Source of the DNA: an uncultured Gammaproteobacteria bacterium
GTDB lineage: Bacteria > Pseudomonadota > Gammaproteobacteria > CAKMZV01
Direction of reading: 5' to 3'
NCBI GenBank assembly: GCA_929200535.1
Contig: CAKMZV010000009.1
Location: forward strand, 1 to 62,614
DNA length: 62,614 bases
Position numbers and translations under genes: made by a program. The stretch's first letter is position 1. Every line of letters starts with the position of its first letter. Of this stretch, positions 42,698 through 49,240 are shown in pieces. Below the pieces are notes generated by a model. That model ran no database searches and was not told the origin of the DNA. It saw nothing but the letters and a program-made list of their open reading frames with translations.

Positions 42698-43569
42698 TTT
42701 TTTGAGGTCTTTAGTGAAACCGTATTTTGGATAAAGTTATTATTGTCTCCTTGAAGTTTGAGAAGCGTTTGTTGTTCCTGTAAACGGTCCGAGGAATAGT
42801 AATATTTTAAAAGTTTAGGATAGTATTTCCAAAAATGCTCTTCGCCTGCCTTGGCTTGTCCGGGATGAAGGAGTATCTCTAATGTATGAATATCTGCGTT
42901 ATTTTTTATTCTTTGAAAGCAACGGTTAATGGTTTGCATATTCTGCTTTCCGGTGTAGAGTAAGCCCCAAAAAAGGTTATTGTTTTGTTGTAGGTATTGA
43001 TGAGTTAAGGTTTTTCTTTGGTTAATTAGATGTATAAATCTAAGAAAAGTATTTTTAGCAACACTTAGGGGGCTTGTAACAAATAAATCTGACAGACGAG
43101 CTGGATCAGCGGCACAACGAATACTCTTAATCCCCAGTGATTTACGATGTTTAATAAGGGCGTAGAATAACCATGGAACCATATGGTAATGTTGATGGCT
43201 ATCAAGTGATATTGTTTGCATAGATAAAGTTTGTCGTATGCGTAAAATTTGTGCAGAACATTCTTCAAAAATTTGTGATTTTAGTTTCTCATTGGCTTTT
43301 AGCATAGATACAAAAGTTAAATTCAATAGACCTGAGGTTTGATTGATTAATAGGGGTGCTTTTGTTAAAGGACTTCCTTCTATTAAATTTAGATGGACGC
43401 AAACGTCCAATGATTTGCGTTGTTTTAACTGCTGACAAGCATATTCGTAATCATAGCCGTTGGCAATTAGACTTACTCTATTGAGTACTCCATTATCGTG
43501 ACATAGCAAAATATTATCTGTAATTCCTCTGCTTAAGCCGTAATCATCTGCATGAAAAAGAATTTTCAC
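42694..43569 (-). CDS. YdjC-family carbohydrate deacetylase (NaxD/ChbG-like)
   Basis: 291 residues from the GTG at 43569, which gives MKILFHADDYGLS as in most YdjC proteins. An ATG-started extension to 43611 is open but runs into the MITE that abuts the gene. Metal motifs are HADDYG near the N-terminus, VCVHLNLIEGSPL and SLDSHQHYHMVP. YdjC proteins remove N-acetyl groups from chitooligosaccharides (ChbG) or from undecaprenyl-phosphate GalNAc (NaxD of Francisella). The neighbours favour the lipid-linked sugar substrate. It is first in a run with the EmrE-like and GT-C genes. Confidence 0.83.
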   Translation of the reverse strand: MKILFHADDYGLSRGITDNILLCHDNGVLNRVSLIANGYDYEYACQQLKQRKSLDVCVHLNLIEGSPLTKAPLLINQTSGLLNLTFVSMLKANEKLKSQIFEECSAQILRIRQTLSMQTISLDSHQHYHMVPWLFYALIKHRKSLGIKSIRCAADPARLSDLFVTSPLSVAKNTFLRFIHLINQRKTLTHQYLQQNNNLFWGLLYTGKQNMQTINRCFQRIKNNADIHTLEILLHPGQAKAGEEHFWKYYPKLLKYYYSSDRLQEQQTLLKLQGDNNNFIQNTVSLKTSKK

Positions 43570-43585
43570 TTTGCTGATAATTGTA

Positions 43586-43744
43586 GAGACTTTTGCATAA
43601 AAGTATGGCAAAAGAAAAAAGATAAAAAATCGTTCTGATTGAGGCGTGAAATGAAGCTAATACGTCCGTCTTCGCAAATTTCACAACGAAAATCAGAGCG
43701 ATTTTTTGCTTTTTTACTTGTCATATCTTTTGTGCAAAGGTCTC
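43586..43744. repeat. MITE, 159-bp form
   Basis: Ends GAGACTTTTGCATAAAAG and CTTTTGTGCAAAGGTCTC with a perfect 5-bp duplication TTGTA. The central hairpin 43646-43684 has stem GTGAAAT/ATTTCAC and loop AATACGTCCGTCTT. It is inserted between the sulfatase-like and deacetylase genes, 17 bp from the deacetylase GTG. Confidence 0.94.
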
Positions 43745-43754
43745 TTGTAATATG

Positions 43755-45236
43755 TCAGAGAATTTTTTCATTTATAATGGCAGGCGTATATTCTGCATTT
43801 TCTTCGACGTAATAACTATTATCAGGTTGAATATTTTTTGGTTCAGTTTTACTAAGGCAAGCTTGTAAGTAGTTAAATACATTAATATTACTTTTCAATT
43901 TGTCATTTATCCATTCACATTTTTTAGGTAGCTTGCTGGCATAAAGAACACTGAATACACTAGGGTCTCGTACAAATTGTCCGTGGTCTGAAGATAAAAT
44001 GATTATTGCTGTTGGATCTTTTTGTTGGATACGATTAACCATTTTAATATAAAAGTCATTCGCACACTCAACAGAGGAAAAATATTTATAATAGTCGCCT
44101 TGGTAATCACTTTTTATACATTCTTCATACCAAGGATGATAGCCATGAATATAGCCTACGTGAGTGATTTCATAGTGTGTATATAAAAAAGTGGGTTGAT
44201 TTCTTTTAGATGCTTGATCAATTTTTAATAGCGTTTGGTCTAACATTTTATAGTTAACGATTTTTAATAGTTGTCCGTATAAGCTATCTAAAATGGGGAT
44301 ATGTGGGAATATTACGGCTAATTTAATGGTGTGTAAAAATCCAATAATAGTTGAAATTCCTGGGGAATAACATTCATTGTAAAAACATCCATGTCCTCGA
44401 TAAAAATCACTTAATTCAGAGATTCGCACAGTGTGGTAATCGTTATTTTGTAGATTGGCATTCCATCGATTATCTCCCGCAAGTGAATCAGCAAAAGTAC
44501 TCAATGCATCGTATGAAAATTGATTTTCATTAAGCTCCATATTAAACATAGAATGAAAAGAAGGTAATGTGGTAGGGTAATTTGAGCGAAATTTATGGTG
44601 TATAAAAAACCCTTTATTTTCAAGTTGATTATAAAATAAGCGATTCTTGAAATTCATAATACGTAACTTTTCTCCTCCCGGATACATATCCATTACAAGA
44701 AAATAAATATTGGGTTTTTTCTTAAATGCAATGCTATCATCGGCTTGGTATCTTCGCTGACTTTCTAATGTTTGCCATGAAAAAGCGTTGAGACCAAACC
44801 CAATCAAAGAACTTAAATTAAAAATTAGTAAAAGGACGATGAGATGCTTAATATTAATTTTTTTGAGTATATGTAAAATTGTGACTACACATAGCACCGT
44901 AGCAACACTAAGGCGAAGAATCCATTTCCAATGATTATCTGGATCGGTTCCGATATTTACCCCATCAAGCCCTGAAAGTAGCCCTAAAAGGGGGTTATAT
45001 AAAACTAATAAAATTGTTGCGACAGCAATAAAAAAAATAAGATTTTTTGCCCAATCTCCCAATTTTAAAATTAGCCAATTAAATAGACTAAACCAAAGAG
45101 ATAGCACAGCTATAGCCACCGCATGCCATCCATAATAATTGACATCGACAGAGTAAGGTAATTCAGAAAATATAGAAAGAGCCGGCCATAAAAATAATAG
45201 CCAGGGAAAGAGATAAAAAAGTTTGTTATTGACCAT
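43755..45236 (-). CDS. Membrane-bound sulfatase-fold hydrolase/transferase
   Basis: 493 residues. Four or five N-terminal TM helices (to about residue 165) precede a periplasmic alkaline-phosphatase-superfamily domain. Seen are IYFLVMDMYPGGEKL (first metal-binding Asp region), YPTTLPSFHSM (a Thr/Ser nucleophile region without the sulfatase CxPSR motif) and IIILSSDHGQF (the conserved DHG metal motif). This resembles phosphoethanolamine- or phosphoglycerol-transferase-like proteins more than true sulfatases. The 5' end overlaps a small VDPGTGS protein gene by 11 nt. Confidence 0.78.
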   Translation of the reverse strand: MVNNKLFYLFPWLLFLWPALSIFSELPYSVDVNYYGWHAVAIAVLSLWFSLFNWLILKLGDWAKNLIFFIAVATILLVLYNPLLGLLSGLDGVNIGTDPDNHWKWILRLSVATVLCVVTILHILKKINIKHLIVLLLIFNLSSLIGFGLNAFSWQTLESQRRYQADDSIAFKKKPNIYFLVMDMYPGGEKLRIMNFKNRLFYNQLENKGFFIHHKFRSNYPTTLPSFHSMFNMELNENQFSYDALSTFADSLAGDNRWNANLQNNDYHTVRISELSDFYRGHGCFYNECYSPGISTIIGFLHTIKLAVIFPHIPILDSLYGQLLKIVNYKMLDQTLLKIDQASKRNQPTFLYTHYEITHVGYIHGYHPWYEECIKSDYQGDYYKYFSSVECANDFYIKMVNRIQQKDPTAIIILSSDHGQFVRDPSVFSVLYASKLPKKCEWINDKLKSNINVFNYLQACLSKTEPKNIQPDNSYYVEENAEYTPAIINEKIL

Positions 45237-45417
45237 TATCCTTATCTTTGATAAATATATTTTTTATTTTATAATAATATTTTTTGATAAAGAACCCAAT
45301 ACCAGCAAAAAAACCGACAATAGCTGAAATAATAATGCTTCCAGTACCTGGATCAACATAAGCATAACTGGGTGTTGAAAACACGATAAGAAAAAAAATT
45401 ATAAGAGGCTTGTGCAT
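45226..45417 (-). CDS. Small exported membrane protein with VDPGTGS motif
   Basis: 63 residues from the Met at 45417: signal peptide LIIFFLIVFSTPSYA, then YVDPGTGSIIISAIVGFFAGIGFF and a Lys/Tyr-rich tail. The open frame reaches back 17 more codons (45468), but the internal Met gives a proper leader. Tiny proteins with the Y(V/I)DPGTGS motif followed by one TM helix recur next to sulfatase-like envelope genes in other bacteria. The function is unknown to me. It overlaps the sulfatase-like gene by 11 nt, implying coupling. Confidence 0.75.
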   Translation of the reverse strand: MHKPLIIFFLIVFSTPSYAYVDPGTGSIIISAIVGFFAGIGFFIKKYYYKIKNIFIKDKDNGQ

Positions 45418-45571
45418 AATGATTATATGTATAATATCAGAGTAGGATTTGTCTTTATTTAAAGACAAAAAATGTACTATTTTTTTATTTAATTATAACC
45501 TTATAGAGACGTTTCTACGTAACTTGAATTCGTGTGAAAAAGCGAAAAATTGATTGTTATTAGTAAGCTAT

Positions 45572-45732
45572 AAGACTATTGCATTAGGTTATGGGAGGAC
45601 AAGCAGGCAGAAAGAAATTTCATAATCAAGGCGTCAATTGCAGTCAATACGTCCGTCTTAACAAAATTGACAACACCGATTATGGGATTTTTTTCAAGTG
45701 CGACTCTTTCCATAGCCTAATGCAATAGTCTT
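45572..45732. repeat. MITE of a third family sharing the AATACGTCCGTCTT hairpin
   Basis: Inverted ends AAGACTATTGCATTAGG and CCTAATGCAATAGTCTT, 161 bp, flanked by TAT on both sides. The centre (45633-45671) is a 39-nt hairpin with stem GTCAATT/AATTGAC and the same loop AATACGTCCGTCTT as the first family. The remaining gap bases (45418-45571 and 45733-45857) show no gene. A stretch at 45763-45790 faintly resembles the 150-bp MITE. Confidence 0.9.
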
Positions 45733-45857
45733 TATTTAAATACTCTCACATTTAAAGCTTATAAGCTCACTGAAGATAAAAACGTTTTTTATCGTTTCAT
45801 TGAGATTTTTTTCATCATGCCGTGGAGGGGATAGCGGCTAACTATTTTAAATTTTTT

Positions 45858-46838
45858 ATGAGAAACCATAAGCCAATATTATCTTTAGTGAGTCCATGTT
45901 ACAATGAGCAAGAAGTATTGTTACAGTCGGTACATATTTTGGCTGCTAGATTAACACAGCTTATTGATAAACAAATAATTCATAATGATAGTTTTATTTG
46001 CTTGGTTGATGATGGAAGTAATGATGATACTTGGCAACTTATAGAAAATTGTTCACAGAAATATCATTGTGTCAGTGCATTGAAGTTAATGCATAATGTT
46101 GGACATCAAAATGCCCTGATGGCAGGATTAAATTTTGTTGCGGATAAGTGTGATTGTAGTATTTCATTGGATATTGATTTACAAGATGATTTAAGCACCT
46201 TTGAGACAATGTTAGAGCTTTACGAACAGGGGAATCATTTAGTTTTTGGTGTGAAAAAGAATCGCCAAAAAGATTCCATTTTAAAACGTATGAGTGCAAG
46301 ACTATACTATCGTCTCTTGCAACTTATGCAAATTAAATCTGTCTATAATCATGCGGATTTTCGTTTGTATAGCAAGAAAATTCTGCAACTTCTTCAAGAT
46401 ATTCCAGAAAGAAATCTTTATTTAAGGGGTCTTTGTGCAAATTTAAATTGCAAGGTTGGTTATGTTGAGTACGATATAAAAGAACGTCAGGCAGGCACTT
46501 CAAAATACACTTTAGGTAAAATGTTGTCTCTTGCTTGGGATGGGATTAGCTCTTTTAGTATTGTTCCTTTAAGAGCTTTCACTTTTATTGGTTTTTTTGT
46601 ATTCTTGATTTCAGTTGGATTATCAATTTATGTATTAGCGAGTGTTCTTTTTAGTGATTCGGTGGTTCCTGGGTGGGCATCGACGGTATTACCCATTTAT
46701 TTTTTAGGAGGGATTCAATTGCTTGGTCTGGGTATTCTGGGTGAATATATTGCCAAAGTTTATTTAGAGGTAAAAAAGCGACCAAGATACATAATTGAAG
46801 AAAAAATCACGACACAAAAAGCCCCAGTGGCTAAATGA
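45858..46838 (+). CDS. Family 2 glycosyltransferase, polyprenyl-phosphate type (ArnC/GtrB/FlmF2-like)
   Basis: About 326 residues from the ATG at 45858. A GTG 12 codons earlier is also possible. The catalytic domain begins LSLVSPCYNEQEVLLQS, with LVDDGSNDDTW, HNVGHQNALMAGLNF and the DIDLQDDL metal motif, then KERQAGTSKYTLGKML. Two C-terminal TM helices (AFTFIGFFVFLISVGLSIYV and YFLGGIQLLGLGILGEYI) anchor it, as in DPM/GtrB/ArnC enzymes that make polyprenyl-phosphate sugars. It is convergent with the WecA-like gene, overlapping 8 nt. Confidence 0.92.
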   Translation: MRNHKPILSLVSPCYNEQEVLLQSVHILAARLTQLIDKQIIHNDSFICLVDDGSNDDTWQLIENCSQKYHCVSALKLMHNVGHQNALMAGLNFVADKCDCSISLDIDLQDDLSTFETMLELYEQGNHLVFGVKKNRQKDSILKRMSARLYYRLLQLMQIKSVYNHADFRLYSKKILQLLQDIPERNLYLRGLCANLNCKVGYVEYDIKERQAGTSKYTLGKMLSLAWDGISSFSIVPLRAFTFIGFFVFLISVGLSIYVLASVLFSDSVVPGWASTVLPIYFLGGIQLLGLGILGEYIAKVYLEVKKRPRYIIEEKITTQKAPVAK

Positions 46839-47901
46839 GTTTTTTTGACACCATAGGCATAAGCAAACGATAATAAATTCCCAGATAAATTGTCACAAAA
46901 ACTGCTAAGCCTATTAACGTAAGTGCTGAGCTGTGGTAGGTAAAAAGTGTTGTAATCATTGGTATCAGGCATAAGCCATAGAGTATTATAGAGGTCATCA
47001 TATGTGCCCAACGTTTGCTTTTTTTCTCTCTTCTTGCTTTGGGTAAAATAATTCTTTTATAAACGAGCATATGTAGATGCAAACCATCAGGTTGTCCAGC
47101 GGACATTTTACGGAGGATTTTTTTGCGATACATTGAAAATAAGGTTTCTACAATAGGGTATGCCATAATTAAAAACCCACTCCATGGGGTGATTTGGTGA
47201 TGGCGTGCAACTAATAATACAGCAATTTCTGCCAGAATAAAGCCGATGGTATAGGAACCTCCATCGCCCATAAAAATTTTTCCCCAAGGGTAATTCCACA
47301 GAAAAAACCCAAGGATAGCAAAAAAAAGTAATAGGCATAATTGCAGAATAAAAAAATCACCTAATTGCCATGCAATGATGGCAAAAAAAGCAGCTGCCAA
47401 TAAGCTAACGCCTCCCATTAAGCCATTATACCCATCAATAATATTGACCGAATGAGCGACTCCACCGACGGCAAACATCGTAAAAAGTAACGATAACCAC
47501 CACCAAGCAGCCAACCAATCGTCAAAAATATATACGCCAACTCGATGCAGTTGAGCATCGATAATAAACCAAGCAATTCCAGCAGAAATAAAGGTAAGCC
47601 ATAGGCGTATTGTTGGAGAAATCTTTTCAGTTATATCTTCCCCAACTCCCCCAATAAAGGCAGGAAAGGCAGCACATAGCAGAAAAACAAATAAACTTTC
47701 TCCCGAAATTAATGCCCCCCATAGGAGAGAAAAATAAATAGCAATTCCGCCTAATCTTGGAATGGCTGTGGTGTGAAATTTTTGTGGTGAGTGAGTAGGA
47801 ATATCTAAGCCAATGGGGACTTTTTTGGTAAACCATAAAATCAACCCACACAGAAGCAGGCTAATAATGGTTACCGATAATAGAAGGTGTAGAGTAAGCA
47901 T
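46831..47901 (-). CDS. WecA/TagO-like undecaprenyl-phosphate sugar-1-phosphate transferase
   Basis: 356 residues with about ten TM helices. Motifs of the PNPT family: FHTTAIPRLGGIAIYF, VNIIDGYNGLMGG (catalytic Asp), FMGDGGSYTIGF and the cytoplasmic HLH loop GLHLHMLVYKR. It would start a lipid-linked glycan by transferring a HexNAc-1-phosphate to undecaprenyl phosphate. It lies between the GT2 gene and dprA, on the edge of the envelope cluster. Confidence 0.9.
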   Translation of the reverse strand: MLTLHLLLSVTIISLLLCGLILWFTKKVPIGLDIPTHSPQKFHTTAIPRLGGIAIYFSLLWGALISGESLFVFLLCAAFPAFIGGVGEDITEKISPTIRLWLTFISAGIAWFIIDAQLHRVGVYIFDDWLAAWWWLSLLFTMFAVGGVAHSVNIIDGYNGLMGGVSLLAAAFFAIIAWQLGDFFILQLCLLLFFAILGFFLWNYPWGKIFMGDGGSYTIGFILAEIAVLLVARHHQITPWSGFLIMAYPIVETLFSMYRKKILRKMSAGQPDGLHLHMLVYKRIILPKARREKKSKRWAHMMTSIILYGLCLIPMITTLFTYHSSALTLIGLAVFVTIYLGIYYRLLMPMVSKKLI

Positions 47902-47917
47902 TTTTTATTTATGGGGA

Positions 47918-49057
47918 CTAACAAACTCTTTGCCAGCGATTGCCACTTAAAGATTTGATTTTTCCTTGCAATTCCAATTCAAGTAAGGCAGTGCTGAGTA
48001 CATCCACCGTGAGTTTGGTGAAATTAGCAATCTCTTCTGTGCGGATGATTTCATAATTCATTGCTGCAAGAATTTGGATATGTTGAGGGTGCTCTTGTAT
48101 GGAAGTACGAGATGAAGTTAAACCTGGGGAGTCTTTTATGGAAGTATTGATTCCAGAGGATGGAGAGAAATTTAATTCTTGTAAAATATCAGTCGTATTT
48201 TGCACTAATTTAGCCCCTTGTTGAATCAATAAATGACAACCTTCAGAGAGTGGGCTTTGAATGGAGCCAGGGACAGCAAAAACATCTTTTCCTTGTTCAT
48301 TAGCGAGCCTTGCGGTAATCATTGAGCCGCCTTTTGCTTTACTTTCAACCACAATGACTCCATAAGATGATAATCCACAAATAAGCCGATTTCTTGGCGG
48401 GAAATTATTTGCTTTGGGTGGCGTTCCAAGTGGGAATTCGCTGACTAATAAACCATTTTTTTGGATCATTTCTTGGGCAATTTTTTCATTGGTTTTTGGA
48501 TAAATAATATCAACCCCAGTACCCACAAATGCGACAGTACCCCCATTTGCCGATAATGCACCGAGATGGGCACTGGCATCAATTCCCAAAGCCAATCCAC
48601 TACAAATAGATAACCCCTGAGAGGCTAATTGATAAGCAAATTTTTGCGTGGTTTTTAAACCGAAAGGCGTTGCTTGTCGGCTACCGACCATAGCAATAGA
48701 TTTTAATTCAAGCACATTTATATTACCTGCTGCATAAAGTATGGCAGGAGGGTCGATTAGTTTTTTTAATAAATCAGGGTAATATGAGCAATCATAGCCA
48801 ATAATATGATGGTTGGATGATTGTGAGAGCCATTTTTCAATTGTTTTTAGAGTGCTTGAAGAAACTGATTTTTGGGCAGAACGATATATTTTTTCTGAGA
48901 GCCCAAGCTGCTGCCAGCTATGGATATCTTGTTGGAGGGCATTTTCAGCACTACCAAAGGCTTCCATTAAGCGACCAAAGGTTAAATTGCCCAATCCACG
49001 AGCACCCTGTAATTGCAAACAGGCAAGCAATCCTAGTTGATTAAAATCACATTGCAT
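47918..49057 (-). CDS. dprA: DNA-processing protein DprA
   Basis: 379 residues. The Rossmann-like domain carries AMVGSRQATPFG, SGLALGIDASAHLGAL, GTGVDIIYPKTN, SEFPLGTPPKANNFPPRNRLICGLS and VVESKAKGGSMITARLA. A C-terminal winged-helix (DprA-WH) spans the last 60 residues. DprA loads RecA on incoming single strands during transformation. With comF in the window it suggests natural competence, though DprA is widespread. Confidence 0.96.
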   Translation of the reverse strand: MQCDFNQLGLLACLQLQGARGLGNLTFGRLMEAFGSAENALQQDIHSWQQLGLSEKIYRSAQKSVSSSTLKTIEKWLSQSSNHHIIGYDCSYYPDLLKKLIDPPAILYAAGNINVLELKSIAMVGSRQATPFGLKTTQKFAYQLASQGLSICSGLALGIDASAHLGALSANGGTVAFVGTGVDIIYPKTNEKIAQEMIQKNGLLVSEFPLGTPPKANNFPPRNRLICGLSSYGVIVVESKAKGGSMITARLANEQGKDVFAVPGSIQSPLSEGCHLLIQQGAKLVQNTTDILQELNFSPSSGINTSIKDSPGLTSSRTSIQEHPQHIQILAAMNYEIIRTEEIANFTKLTVDVLSTALLELELQGKIKSLSGNRWQRVC

Positions 49058-49074
49058 AGTGTTAAAAGAATAAT

Positions 49075-49150
49075 TGGTGCCTCCTCATGGATTTGAACCA
49101 TGGACCAATCGATTATGAGTCGACTGCTCTAACCACTGAGCTAAGGAGGC
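49075..49150 (-). tRNA. tRNA-Ile2 (anticodon CAT, lysidine-modified type)
   Basis: GCCTCCT acceptor pairs with AGGAGGC, then discriminator A and encoded CCA. The anticodon loop is CTCATAA. The D arm with GTGGTTAGAGC and the anticodon region GACTCATAATCG are those of E. coli Ile2 tRNAs and not of elongator Met, so Ile(AUA) decoding through TilS is expected. Confidence 0.9.
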
Positions 49151-49165
49151 GAAAGGTAGAGATGT

Positions 49166-49207
49166 CGTGCTATATTTTAATGACGTCTCTTAAAAAATTA
49201 TAGCACG
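49166..49207. other. Strong inverted repeat between ppsA and tRNA-Ile2
   Basis: CGTGCTATA at the left end pairs with TATAGCACG at the right end (perfect 9 bp), continued inside by TTTTAA/TTAAAA. It would form a long hairpin with a small bulge. There is no T-run on the ppsA strand. It may act as a processing or termination structure or be a short repeat. Confidence 0.6.
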
Positions 49208-49240
49208 AGTAATATGGCTTCTTACGAAATAATAGCCCTA

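Noticed and set aside
43646-43684. The AATACGTCCGTCTT motif as a DNA uptake sequence (Neisseria-like GCCGTCTGAA)
   Set aside because: It occurs only inside the MITEs in this window, does not match known uptake dialects and is not enriched in genes, despite dprA and comF being present.
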